Assembly: GCA_002049455.2 (NCBI GenBank) | Contig: KV919113.1 | Span: 1-64,000, forward strand | DNA from: Porphyra umbilicalis | Taxonomy: Eukaryota > Rhodophyta > Bangiophyceae > Bangiales > Bangiaceae | Direction of reading: 5' to 3' | DNA length: 64,000 bases | Shown: positions 21,602 to 32,681 of the stretch, in pieces | How the letters are laid out: each line of letters starts with the position of its first letter | Position numbering within the stretch: position 1 is the first letter of the stretch | Program-made: the position numbers and the translations under genes | Notes under the pieces: model-generated | Seen by the model: the letters and a program-made list of their open reading frames with translations, nothing else | Databases searched by the model: none | What the model was told of the DNA's origin: nothing

Positions 21602-22577
21602 GGCGGGCCCACGCAGAGACACGGTCGCAGCAACAACTACCGGACAAGGCACGACGAGAACGACAGGACACGCTGAGGGCAGCGATCACCAACGCCTTCT
21701 TCGCCGACAGGTTCGGACGCCGCACACTCTACAAACGCGGCCGTCCGACAAGTGTGCGGCAGCGCAGGAGGCGATGTCTGCGCTCGCAACAGCGTGGCGC
21801 AACGCCCTCTTAAGTGCTCCTCGACGGGACGAAGATGTCGAGCATCGTACTTGGCGGGGGGGTACAGAGGCACAGACAAAAAGTGCAGCTCGGGTGGGCG
21901 CCGCCGCGCCCAGCGCGAGGGACCGACTCTGGTGGTCTGACTGTCGGACTTTTGTGTGCGCTGATGTTTGGAGGGTGGGTGACGAACCTCCTGCTCATCC
22001 CAGACTCGGGCCACATCATGTCATGATGAGGGCAGGCGCGTTGGACTGGTCGACAGGGGGCCTTGCGCGGGAGATATGGCACCGCCCACCCACGTGCACC
22101 GAGCGTTGGTCGCAATAGCGATATCCTGGTAGAACACGCGTCGATGGCGCGCCTACGTAGAGCCGCATGAGTCTACAATACACGTGCCGGGGTTTGTTGA
22201 TCCACTGTTACGTCTTCATGCACGCCTCCCCACCGCTCACCACAAGGGGCCTGTCTAGTCCTGCGCTGAAATTGTCCATACGTACCAAGACACTCGGACG
22301 AAGCTCTGGTCCCAAACCAGCGTGCCCGCATGGGGCCGCGGTCAGAGCGGACCTGACAATCAGGCACTGACGCCGTGATGTTGCGGGGCAGAAATGACCA
22401 ACGTCGGCTTCAGTTGACGGTCCCGCTGGGGGTCCGCCTCGAGTCAGCCCATGTCGGAAGAGTCGGGGAGCAGGCGAAGGGCCGGGTTAGTCGAGAAATG
22501 CAGCTGCCAATGAATGCCCGTTTTTAACAGTGAGGATTTCCTTCACAACAGCCATGACTCGACCGACGCTCCGGTCA

Positions 22578-23486
22578 AGACTCAGGCCCTTTCTTAACAG
22601 TTCCTTCGTTCATGTGACGCTTCGTGTGACGAGCTCTCAGCTTAGAAAGGTCGCAGTGGGTTGTCCCTTCGTGTGACAGTGTGAGGCGGAATTTTTTCGA
22701 TGAATTTAACGTAAGTGATTGTCGGTCAAAGGGCTGACTTCGAGCGCTCGGTCGCTGGGCTCGGCACGGGCGCACACCGATGGTGTAAAACACCGTGGTC
22801 CAACATATGCCATGAGGGCGAAGCCTTCGTCGCCCTCCCCTCGTTGCCGGCGCCGCGTTGCCGAGCCAGACAGCCTGAAATTGAACCCTTGGCGCCACGT
22901 TCGCCGAACCAGGATAGCCTCCCTGGATGGTCCATGCAGCAGGCTGTGCACAGCCGGGGAAGAAGTCCGTTCGGGGGCGCAGCTTGGGCCCACCATGATA
23001 CCCGCAGCGTACGCTCGTATCGCGTTGCGGGCGTACTGAGGAATCCTCGAATTTGTGCTATCGTACAGAAACGGCGACGGAGAGGCGGCCATCTGCCACA
23101 GGGCAGCGTAGGGGGCCAGCTGGTCATTCGGACAAGGCTAGGGGGCGTGGGGCGTCGCCGCCGAAGGGGGAAGACGTGGCCCGACTCGACTGTGGTGTCG
23201 CTTTCGGCTGCAGCCAGCAGGAGCCGACGGACTCGAATGTCCATCACACCAGTCGATTTGGAATTGATTGTTTCCAAATTCGCACTGGAAACCGTTCCAC
23301 AAGACCAGCACGCCGCAAGGTCGATGTGATCACATGAAGCAACGTCGGAAAGTTCTTTTCCGACGTTGCTTCGTGTGATCACATGTGATCACATTGTTTC
23401 GCGTTGCAGCCAATAGCTGGCCGCCCCACATCGTCACATGAACCGTCACACGAACCAAGCCGCAGCGAAGAAAGGGCCTCACTGAG
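22578..23486. mobile_element. Non-autonomous element with imperfect terminal inverted repeats
   Basis: The left end (about 22578-22633, ctcaggccctttctt and then two ttcrtgtgac units) matches, with small gaps, the reverse complement of the right end (about 23432-23486). Shared blocks are CTCA, GGCCCTTTCTT and the pair TTC(A/G)TGTGACG. The interior has no coding sequence with known motifs. Near the right end lies the strong hairpin at 23326-23383. The precise boundaries and any target duplication could not be fixed. Confidence 0.5.
23326..23383. repeat. Near-perfect palindrome
   Basis: The sequence gtgatcacatgaagcaacg, followed by tcggaaa, is mirrored after a few bases by ttccgacgttgcttcgtgtg and then atcac. 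The stem is about 25 base pairs with a loop of roughly four bases. It lies inside the inverted-repeat element 22578-23486 and may be a nested foldback insertion. Confidence 0.75.
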
Positions 23487-23725
23487 TTCGAGCGAGCGGA
23501 GGCCACGTCGAGTCTCTTGGTGTCCGCGGGACGCGCATCCCATGCTTTTGTGCACGTTGCAGCGCAAAGATCGTACACTGCAGGTTTTGTTACAAAAAGA
23601 TGCCATCTGGAGACTGGATCGAAGATTGTAGCTGTCTTGTGGCCTTCGGGCCAGTACTATCGCCCAGATTTTTATCATCCCGATATATCTGAAGCAAAAA
23701 TGACGAGATAAACTGTAGCACAGTA

Positions 23726-23856
23726 CAGTGCGTTCTCGTGATAAGAGACAGCTGATTCAGTGTAATATGAACGAAAAGTGGCCTACACGGACTGGAATGA
23801 AATACTCGCAACCCATATTCTCTTATAAACGAATCTCTTATAACAAGAACGCACTG
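23726..23856. mobile_element. 131-bp MITE of Tc1/mariner-pogo type
   Basis: Terminal inverted repeats of about 24 bases begin CAGTGCGTTCT at each end and continue into cgtgataagaga (left) and cttgttataagaga (right, reverse complement). TA dinucleotides stand directly outside (23724-23725 and 23857-23858). No reading frame is present. This termini-plus-TA arrangement is typical of pogo/Tigger-like elements. Confidence 0.75.
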
Positions 23857-25796
23857 TAGTGTAGCCCAGTTCTTTATCGTGTATCGATACTGTACATAGC
23901 ATCACTAAGTCGTGATGGCGTGCTACGGAATGAAATGCTCATCACGTTGGTATGACTGAGCATAGACTTTCTCCAATGTTCACCACTCTTTTTGTCTGCT
24001 GACCGACCCGGAAGTAGCCCTCTTTCTCGTGCCGAAGGTGTCGGGATTGTCCAGCTTGCCAGTGCAAAGCTGTCTCACTAAAAACTACTGTCCACTCGTG
24101 GATACGAAAGGAACCAGACTAAAACCATCAAGTCTACGAAGATGGGAAGAAGTTCGCTGGACTTCAGTCCAGGATGCTTTCCTACACCCACACGTCGAAG
24201 AAAACAGTCTTTTTTTCTATTGCACGTTGCGGGAGTACTGAAAAAGAGTTTTTGGCGGTCCGTGTGGCTCCCTACGACGTTGGAGGACGTCCCCCGGCAC
24301 TTTCTTGACGATGGGAACATGCGCCGGGGCTGTCCACGTCTTTATGTGAAGTTGCTAGAGGTGGCGACGTCTTCATCGCCCGTATGGCCCGCGGAAGCAG
24401 AATCGTGGTTACAAAGGTATGTGAGGGCATGTGCGTCGTTTACGGGGTCGTGGGGGCAGGTGGACGCGGACACAGACGGCCATGATGTCGCAATTCCGCG
24501 GTAGTTGGCTAGAATCGAGCTCTGCGGGCCCTGTGGGAGACGTCATTTTCGAGTTTTCAAACAGGGGGTCGTGTTGGCGGTGAATGCGCTGCGGTCTTCG
24601 TGGTCGCGTCCCTTCCCGCAACACCCACGGGCGGCGGATGGGGGCGGCGGCCACCGCCGGTGGCGGTGTTACCACCGCGCCTGCCGCCAACGCGGCGGTG
24701 AGCAGTGGACGACCGTGCGCACGACGCGCGCCCGCACACGGCAGCGAGTGGCGGCCGCGGCCGCGGCGGCCGCGGCCGCGGCGGCGGCGGCGGCGGCGGC
24801 GGAGGCGGCGTGGCGCCCCTGCTATTTTCTCGCTTCACCCCGCCGCCCGCCCCCCCGTGCCGTCGACGGCTTCTTGCCCCCCCTCCCCCTCTATGGCTTC
24901 ACGTACCCCCCCCTCCCCATCCACCGAGTCGCCGCAGCGCACGTGCGCATCGCGCAGCTCGGCCTTGAGTCTGCGCTGCGGCAAGCGACGACCGCCCAGC
25001 CAGCGTCGGCCGGTGGTTGCCCGGATGGTGGCGGCCGTGCCTCGGTGGCAGCCGCCGCCCGCCACGGCGGTGGCGGCCGCTGCTGACCCTCCGGTGGGTG
25101 CGGCAGAAGCCCCTCGCGGTGATCACCTACCCCCCTCTCGGACGAAGAAAAAGCGCTGGTCTTCGAGGAGCGTGCGGGCGGCCGCTACTCACCAGTGGGC
25201 GGGTCCCCCCCCGACGGCAGCGGCTGCCGCTCGTGCGGGCCGCGGTGGACGCCGCGGCGGCGGTGGGTGGAGCGCCCCCTACGCCAGCAAGCGGAGGTCA
25301 CGTCGGCAACCGCGACCACCGCCGCCATGGCCGCCTTCCTCGTCTCTTTTTTCTGATCTCCCGCTCGTACGTGCGCTTCCAAGCGGCGCCGGTCGGGAGG
25401 CGGTGCTCGACTTGCCTATGTATCTTTCGTCGTGTGAAAACAGTTTTATCGTTTTGCAAGTCCAGGGTGTTTTTGCGAACCCGCTTTCAGTTACGCGTCT
25501 CCGTGCATCCGGCTTGAGGCACACGCTTCCGCGGTCCCGCGCGAGAGCGGCCGCGGACGCGCCAACGGTCTGGGCGCGCGCGCGGCAACTGCTGACGACA
25601 TCCACGCTGACGCTTCGCACCGCCGCTGACATTGTCGGTGCCGCGCTGACGCGCTCATCCGACAAAACCGTGGCCTGCCGGCCTACCGTTTTTCTTGGTT
25701 CCTCTCCCATCCAGCCTTCGCGCCACGAAGTCGCTGCCGTCCTCGTCCCCCCCCCAACTTGGAGCCTGCCGCGGCGCCGCCGTCGGCGTCGCCGCA

Positions 25797-26952
25797 ATGG
25801 CGGGTGCGCTCGCCCCCGGCGCGGCGGCGGACGCCCCCCGCACACCGCCCGACGAGGCGTCGTCGGCGTCGGCGGCCGACGCAGACACAGAGGTGGCGGC
25901 CGCGGCGGTCGCGGGCGCTGCCGCCGCCGACGCTTGGGGGGCCGGCGCCCCCCCCCCCTGCCCCCCCCCCCTGCCCCCCCCCCAGTGTCGCGGCCGTCAC
26001 GCGGCGGCCTGCCTTCTTCTACGCGTCCGAGTACATCATCCGCTATGCGGTCAAGCGGAGCGGCATCGTCGGGCGGCGGGGCACCTGCCGCCACTGCGGG
26101 GCGGATTGGGCTTGGAACGAGACGCGCCTCCGCGCGCACATCCTCTCGCCGGGGGTGTGCGCCAACAGCGTGCGGGTGGATGCGGTTCGGGGGACGACTG
26201 GGCGCTCGTCGGGGCGCCCGGGCCGGGGGGGAGGGGGGGGGGGGGCGCCGCCGCCTCGGTGACGGGGGGGCGGCCGAAGCCGCTCGCCGCGTGCGGTCAA
26301 GGCGGGACGCTGGGGGGGGGGGGAGGAGGGCACGGCCGCTGCTCCCGCCGTGTCAGCCTCTCCCGCCGGCAGCGGCGGCGGAGGCGGCGGCGGCGGCGGG
26401 GGCGGCGGCGACGGCGGCGGCGCCAGTGGCAGTGGCAGCGGCGGCGGCGATGGGGGTGGGGGCGGGGGCGCCAATTTTGGCGACGACGATGCGGAAGTCG
26501 TCGTCGTCTGCAAAGCGGAACTACTCGCCGACCCTGCCGCCACCGCCACCGCGAGCACCCCCCCCGTTGTGCGCGCTGCTCCCGCCCTCCCCGCACGCCC
26601 GCCGCCGGCGGGCGCGTGGGTGCGCCTGGAATTCGACCCGGCGGGCCCCCACGGGCGGCGGGCGTTGTGGCTCGCCGGGGAGCTGCTCGCGGCGTGCGCC
26701 GGCTCCGTGGCGGAAGTGCGGTTGATGCCCGTCGTGGGGGGAGGTGTGGGCGGGGGTGGCACGTCTGCCGCCGCCGCCGCCTCCTCCGGAGGTGACGTGT
26801 TTCGCGTGTCGGTCGGGGGGTACGTGGTCTACGAGTTGGTGCAAGGGGGGGGTCTACCCGACGCGGCGCTGTTGGCGCCGCTTGTCGGGGGGATCCTCGG
26901 CCGGCTGGGGGCTGGGGGGGGAGCGGGGAGTGGGTCACTAGTCGGGCTCTAG
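25797..26952 (+). CDS. BED-like zinc finger plus Rdx/SelW-like domain, redox cysteines absent
   Basis: The start at 25797 gives MAGALAPGAAADAPRTPPDE, an Ala-rich leader. After C runs (25958-25983) comes FFYASEYIIRYAVKRSG and then GTCRHCGADWAWNETRLRAH followed by ILSPGVC. This C-x2-C, LR-x-H and C arrangement recalls BED fingers of hAT transposases. A Gly-rich linker with frame breaks in G runs (26226-26247, 26310-26324) leads to the C-terminal part. There FDPAGPHGRRALWLAGELL, VAEVRLMPVVGGG and FRVSVGGYVVYELVQGGGLP align with the Rdx family (selenoprotein W/T type). In that alignment the family's C-x2-C or C-x2-U occupies the position of DPAG, so the redox motif is missing. The single-gene reading depends on the linker. 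Function is unknown. Confidence 0.5.
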
Positions 26953-28388
26953 GTCAGTGGGGGGTGGGGGGGCCTAGACGGCGCGGAGGCGGGGGGCGGG
27001 GGGAGGGAACGGGGAGGAAGGGGGAAAGCGCAGGCGCTGAATGAAGCGGGTGCGTGTGGGAAGGCGGGTGGAGGAGCGCACACGTCCAGAGGAGAGGACG
27101 TGTGTGGGAGGGTGAAAAGGGGCGATATTCGCTCTCAAAGTATGCTGTGCACGCGGGGGGGAATGGTGGTGACATGCTGCCGCTAGGGGCTTTGCTTTGG
27201 TAGTTGGCCACTGCAGTGGGGCGCGGCAGCGCGTTCGACTGCAAGGGAGGGCGGTCGAGTCTCGCCAGGCCTCTGTAGGTGTCGCTCGAACAAAGGTCAT
27301 CCGTAGCGGGCTCTGAGACGGGCCACCATACGCACACAGACGGCAGCGTCGGGTCTCGACACCACGGCCTCGAGAATGGACGGTCAGCAACCAAGGTGAC
27401 TGCACAAGGCAAGCTCGTAGACATTCTTCCCATCTCGACTAGATTTCCTCACTTCAAAGAGGGAGAACATCATGGGCTGATTACCACGGCAATTTTGCCA
27501 TAGCCGAGCTGGAGACAGATCGACCACAACCTCACAGTGACCCTCACGCGACTGCATCAGTCTTCCGTCCCCCGGAAGACGAGGGTTCAATCCCACTGCA
27601 CACCCACAATGCTTGCAATATTAGCGTGAGGCCCCGACGCGCAGCCCACTGTGGGGTCGTTTTGATCCCGGCGCCGCGCTGTCATCCCGTGGGCCCGCCC
27701 ACGCCAGTCAGCAAGCAAAGAGCAACACACCACGGTTGGAGTGGTAGTCGCGGGGAAGGGGGCGGCCGCTGGCGATGGCACCGCTTGACGCGGAGCTCCG
27801 TCCACTCTGGGACCGACCTCTGGTGGTCCTCTCCGCACCTTCCCATCTCTCCACCGACACGAGACGCCTTTTTTTTTTTGAGTGAGGGTGGTCCACGTTG
27901 CCGTTGCTCGTTGACCGTTTGCCGATTGGCGATTGAGGGCGGATCTCGACACGTGCGGCATCACCGCACATCCGCGTCTGGCCACACGACTTTTTGCGGA
28001 CGGTCAGGTGTACGCCCGATCCGCCGCCCGCCGCGACGAGTGCCGCGGTCGCGGTGGCAGCCAGGTGGCAGGGTTGCGTGTGTGGGCGAGGGCACCCCGG
28101 ACCCCGTGACGCGCTGTCACAGCGAGTCGACGGTCGACTCGCCCGCACCACTTCCGACTCTACTTGGCCTCTGAGTCGGCCGCATCGCGCCCCTTCTCCC
28201 CCGCCTCACAACAGTACCCGACCACACTCCTCTTTCCCCCTACGCCTCTTCCACCGCCCCACCCTTCCACGTACTGGCCGACGGCCGACCTGTTCCCCCC
28301 CTGCCCATCCACTGCACTTTGCGCTTTTCCCCTACCTACCCCGTGCCCCTCTGCATCGCAGCGGCTGCGTCACGCGGGCCCCTCCCTC
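26953..28388. other. Spacer without recognisable gene
   Basis: About 1.4 kb between two plus-strand genes. A small 7-bp hairpin lies at 27560-27580 next to a tRNA-like ggttcaatcc, but no complete tRNA can be folded. The T-rich and CCT-rich stretch at 28180-28388 is probably the 5' untranslated region of the TPR gene. Confidence 0.5.
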
Positions 28389-29552
28389 ATGGCCGCCTTT
28401 GTCACCTCTGCGTCGGCAGCCGCCGGCGGCCGCCTGCGGCCGCCGTCGTCGCGGCCCCGTCCCCGCCGCTGCGTGACGGTCACCACCCGGCCGTCCGCGT
28501 CGGTGACGCCACCCCCGTGGGCGCCCCCGCCCGTTGCCCCCGCCCCGTCCGCGTCGACGGCGGCCGCCGGCGCGGCGGCTCGAGCCGCCGCCCCCGCGCC
28601 GTTGCCGGCCGGCCGCCCGAGCCGGCGGGGCATGGTCGCCCTCCTCGGCGCCGCGGGGGGCTCGGCGTTGGCGGGCGCGCTGCTCGGCGACGGTCCCGGC
28701 GGCGGCCGCGTGTCGCCCGCGTCGGCGGCGCCCGAAGTCGAGTCGGAGGCGCTCGCCGCCCTGCGGCGGGTGACCGAGTTGCAAAAGCTCGCCTTTGACT
28801 ACACCAACGAGATGCGCTACGAGCGCGCGGAAACCATCTGGACGCGCATCATTGGGCTCAATGAGAGCAACGCGGCGGCGTGGAGCAACCGGGGCAACTG
28901 CCGCACGTCGCAGGGGCGGTTTGCCGACGCGATTGAGGATTTTGACAAGGCCATTGCGCTCGCGCCGACCGAGCCCGACCCCTACCTCGGCCGCGGCGTG
29001 GCGCGGGAGGGCCTCCGGGAGTATGCGGGCGCACTCGAGGATTACGCGGCGGCCAACGCCGCGTCGGTCGCTAAGTACAAGACGGAGGACCAGGTGGCGT
29101 ACAACAACATGGGCAACGCCCACGCCGGCCAGGCGGCGGTGCTCGGCCGCTCGGCCGACCCAGACGCCCCCGCCGCCGCACGGCGCGAGTGGACAGCGGC
29201 GGCCGAGTTGTACCACCGTGCCGCCTCGATGGACCGCAATTATGTGTTTGCGTCGGCGAACGAGGCGCTTGCACTGTACGAGCTCGGGGAGACGGCGCGC
29301 TCCCTGCGCCTCGTCAAGTACTTGTGCTTGAAGTTCCCACAGTTTGCCGACATGCACGCGGTGCTGGCGGCAGCCTACTGGTCGCAGGGGCGCTCGGCGG
29401 ACGCGGAGGCGGAGTGGGCCAAGGTGATTGACCAGGACACACGGTATGGCAACCTGGAGTGGGTGGAGGACGTGCGGCGGTGGCCGCCGGTGCTCGTGGC
29501 GGAGCTCAAGAACTTTGTCGAGCTGCGGCGGCCAAAGCCACTGGCTGGGTGA
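28389..29552 (+). CDS. TPR protein with predicted Tat-type thylakoid-lumen targeting
   Basis: The frame encodes 387 residues with no intron. The N-terminus (MAAFVTSASAAAGGRLRPPS) is rich in Ser, Ala and Arg and lacks acidic residues, like a plastid transit peptide. A second signal follows: twin arginines at 79-80 (PSRRGMVALLG), a hydrophobic stretch to about 98 and ASA before the mature part at about 114. This bipartite layout is typical of proteins sent into the thylakoid lumen by the Tat pathway. The mature part has tetratricopeptide repeats, for example AAAWSNRGNCRTSQGRFADA with AIEDFDKAIAL, and a further set from residue 240 to 340. TPR repeats bind other proteins. Related lumenal TPR proteins occur in plants and algae, but the partner is not known. 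Confidence 0.75.
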   Translation: MAAFVTSASAAAGGRLRPPSSRPRPRRCVTVTTRPSASVTPPPWAPPPVAPAPSASTAAAGAAARAAAPAPLPAGRPSRRGMVALLGAAGGSALAGALLGDGPGGGRVSPASAAPEVESEALAALRRVTELQKLAFDYTNEMRYERAETIWTRIIGLNESNAAAWSNRGNCRTSQGRFADAIEDFDKAIALAPTEPDPYLGRGVAREGLREYAGALEDYAAANAASVAKYKTEDQVAYNNMGNAHAGQAAVLGRSADPDAPAAARREWTAAAELYHRAASMDRNYVFASANEALALYELGETARSLRLVKYLCLKFPQFADMHAVLAAAYWSQGRSADAEAEWAKVIDQDTRYGNLEWVEDVRRWPPVLVAELKNFVELRRPKPLAG

Positions 29553-30039
29553 GCGCGGCCGAGCGGCCATGTGGGGGTTTGAGAGAATGCATGTTTGTCG
29601 ATCTGCATCAAGTGGCGGTACGGACAACCCGCCCGTGGGCGTTCCATCTCCCTCGATTTGCGCACCTGCACGTTGCTCGGATCGCGGCTGCGGTCCGTTG
29701 TATGCGTGCCGGTGGATGCCATCCACCCGCTGTCGTCTGAACGGCGACCGCGCGGTCGACGGTAGCGACGTGCTGCCCCGGTGCGTGGACCGCGAGGGCG
29801 GGCCTTTGCCGAGCGCGTGGGACGGACTTTTGACGGTGCCGGGCGCTCCTGCCCCGCAGCGAAGACCTACACCGAGTAAGGCGCCTGGCATGCAAAACAA
29901 TGATGAAGAAAAGCAGTTGCCCGAGAAAACAGAAGAAAATAAGAAATATTAACGGACGTCCCAGACTCTGGAGACCAGAAAAAGAACTGACCCACTGCTT
30001 CCCACCGCACCTGCCACTCCCGCCCCTTCCACCCACCCC
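29553..30039. other. Convergent 3' regions
   Basis: The spacer lies between the 3' ends of the TPR gene and the ferredoxin gene. It should contain both polyadenylation regions. An A-rich stretch at 29898-29950 is the only notable composition. No gene is seen. Confidence 0.5.
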
Positions 30040-30887
30040 TTACAAGCTCACACTCGCGCCGCGCTCGCCCCCCTCCTCATTCCGCCGCGTGCGCGCCGCC
30101 TGCCGCGACGCGCGCGCTTCCACCTTGCGCAGGTACTCTGGATTCCGCCCGACCCCGTACAGCGGACACTCCGCGCAGCCCCGCCCCGGGCAGTCCTCGC
30201 ACCGGATCCCCCCCGTGCGCATGACGTCCGCCTCGCTCGTCCCCCGTGGCCCCTCTGAGACGCCGTCCCCCCCCACCAGCCGCGCCGCGTTGTTGATGAT
30301 TTGCCCCTCCCGCTCCCGCTCGAGGGTGACCAAGTCGTCAAACGACACGTAGTAGATGCAGTTGACGGGGCACGTGTCGATGGCCTCGGCGACCGTCTCT
30401 GGGTCGTCCCCATCTTGTCGAAAGGCGCGCGCGCGGCCCCACTCGTCGTCGATGAAAAAGGTGTGGCGGGCGGTCGCCGCGCAGTGCGTGCAGCCGATGC
30501 AGTCGACTTCGTCGACGTAGACAAAGCGGTCCCGGTCGCCCCGCATGCCGTCAGAGGACAGGGGGACAAACGTGTGCGACGGCGCCGCGCCAAAGGGGTT
30601 GGTCAACGCCGTGTCGTTGGTGCCGACCGCTTGGAGGCGCGCGATGAGGTCCTCCGCCGAGGGGGCCGTATCTCCGGCCGGTGGGGGGGGGGGGGGGGCG
30701 CCGCCGCCGCGCGGGGGGGCGGCGGACGCGCCGCCGACGCTAGCCGCGACGGGCGGGGACGCGTCGGGCCCCGCCGCGCCGCCCGCAGTGGCCACCGGCC
30801 GGGAGCCGTCGGGAGAAGAAAGGCTGCCACCGCGGCCGCAGTGCTGCGCCTGTGGCCAGGAAGGACAGAGTAGCGGGTGGGGTCCAT
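30040..30887 (-). CDS. Plastid-type 4Fe-4S ferredoxin with extra C-terminal cysteines
   Basis: The core reads RFVYVDEVDCIGCTHCAATA, RHTFFIDDEWGRAR and AIDTCPVNCIYYVSFDDL. This closely follows the bacterial-type ferredoxins of cyanobacteria and the ferredoxin domain of algal plastid CDJ-type DnaJ proteins. The Cys pattern C-x2-C-x2-C with a distant C-P can bind a 4Fe-4S cluster. No J-domain is present. A C-terminal tail contains CEDCPGRGCAECPLYGVG, four further cysteines. The start at 30887 (MDPTRYSVLPGHRRST) gives an Arg/Ala-rich leader suitable as a transit peptide. It requires a phase change in the 15-G run at 30683-30697. A longer frame without that change starts at 31047. Electron-transfer partners are unknown. 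Confidence 0.75.
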
Positions 30888-32681
30888 GGCAGACCACAGG
30901 GCGACGATGGTGGGGCGGGCGCTCTGGCGGGGAGCGGGGAGCTCGGCTGGCCGCTTTGACGGGAAGCAACAGGACCGGCAGGAGGGACAGAGGTCTGGAG
31001 GGTGTCGTCGGGCGCCTCGGGGCCCCGCATTCACCCACTCTGCGCAACAGACCGAGTCTCTGAAGGGATCACGCGATCGTCCTCATTTGGTCCGAATCGA
31101 TCATTTCACGATTTCCGATGAGGGCCCCGATCCGGCATACAGTGCATCGCCGATCGATTCCGCTACACTTGAGATTGACGAAGCGATGCGCATCGCGGCG
31201 ATGCGGGGCGATTTGGTCCTCAGAGTAAATCCATGGCACGAGAACAACTCTATAATCTTCAGGTTGTTGGATTTACTCATGGCGGGCACTGTTGAGACAC
31301 CTGCCCTTGCGGATTTTATTGATTGAATCTATGCTGCTGGGTGTGCGACGTGGATGAGGTACGGCAAGTGGAAAAGCCGCATAGTACAGAACAGAAAGCA
31401 TGAAGAGGGAAAATCAGTAAAGCCATGCAGAGAGGAAAAGAAGACAGCGCACACTCCACTTAAACTGACGTTAGTACAGGGAAATAAAAAAGCGCATGTG
31501 ACGAGTCTAGATCCCACTGGCCGGCACTGATCTGACCACCCCCAACGACGCCGAGAGCTCCCCCCTCAGGGATCCGCTTACACTACTCCGCCCCAACCCC
31601 CCTGGTGAACATACCGATGCGCCTGTGTGGTAGCGATGAAAAAACAAATAGAAAGGAGAACAAAAGATCGTCGACATCCATAGCTTAACAACGGAGAAAC
31701 CAGGAGCAAGAGCAAAGGCAGTATGGCACAGCGATTGCAAGGGTACCTATTCAAGCCCAAACACATCGTAGGTCCAGACAAGTAGCGGTTGGAAACGCCG
31801 ACGTCAGAATCAGAAATGCCCCGGCGGATCCATCACGTCCACGGCACACTCAAGCACCGGAACACGCAAAGAATTGACAAGGCAAACCCATCAACGTACC
31901 AAGCACATATGCTCGACGAGGTGCACGAAGATGATCGTGCAGAACGAGGTGGTGCGCAAAGACACGGACCCCACACGGTGAGGAGCGAGCGCACGGTCAA
32001 GTCAAACGCGGGCCGCGCACGCGACACGCGCGCCTTGCCGAGTGAATCCGCCACCGGTGGCCCGCCAACGTGGTCTTCGGAGGGCGTAGAATCAAGTCGC
32101 CATCAGCTCTCGGTTTCCTTAACTCCTGGTTCTTGCAATAAAATTACAACCAAGAGGCCTTCTTTAGCCCTCAAATCTCGCCACGTCCCCCAAGTTCAGG
32201 CGAGGCCCCTCTTTCTTGCATCGCAGGTCAGCTGTCAACCCGCATCGTAACGATGGCTGCGATTGGACTTCCGAGGCGTATCGGAGACTGCATCGAAATC
32301 GGAAAAGGATCGGTCGATGCGCATCGGGCGAGAACGATTGGCTTTAGATGCAGAAAACACAAAGGCGGACGATTGTGCACGTTTCTTGACCAATGATCTA
32401 CAGCATCGCACAAAGCTGCACGAAAAATCAGTCCAATTACGCACGATACAGACATGACCACGACACCATTTGACGAAAAGTGAAAGGTCGAAAACAAACA
32501 TCAAGCAAACAGTACTGTGTACCCGTGTGACGATGTCAGCGAGCATCAATGCGTCGCGCTCGACAAGACCACAGTCGCCGACCATGAACGACTTGGTTGA
32601 TTGCCTGTGCTGCTCACGTGGCGTGCTCAAACACCCCGTGAGCTACCCCTCCCACCGTCCCCACCACTGACCGGGCCGCTC
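30888..32681. other. Spacer, AT-richer, no recognisable gene
   Basis: About 1.8 kb upstream of the ferredoxin gene and downstream of the unknown gene at 32682-34171. A short inverted pair agtaaatcc / ggatttact lies near 31227 and 31268. Similar short words (gatgcgcatcg) occur at 31185 and 32316. These may be remnants of repeats, but no element can be delimited. Confidence 0.45.

Larger units (their letters stand above)
21602..25796. other. Long spacer with inverted-repeat elements, no clear gene
   Basis: About 4.2 kb. The part up to about 22140 belongs to the upstream region of the phosphate symporter. From 22140 to 24500 GC is lower and two inverted-repeat elements are present (22578-23486, 23726-23856). 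From about 24590 the sequence becomes GC-rich again, with a pure CGG/GGC run at 24750-24812, and serves as upstream region of the gene at 25797. A long plus-strand frame through 24584-25790 has no recognisable domain and is not called. Confidence 0.5.

Noticed and set aside
24505-25790. Long plus-strand frame upstream of the BED/Rdx gene
   Set aside because: It is Arg/Pro/Ala-rich, includes a pure CGG run and has no motif. It is probably compositional.
27560-27580. Perfect 7-bp hairpin gtcttcc...ggaagac
   Set aside because: Too short, and without a T tract or conserved context, to name as an RNA or terminator in a eukaryotic genome.
27212-27600. tRNA-like pieces: tgcagtggg and cccactgca 380 bases apart, a D-arm-like stretch near 27220 and ggttcaatcc near 27585
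   Set aside because: The T-stem and anticodon stem do not pair and the halves are too far apart. A permuted or intron-split tRNA could not be folded convincingly.
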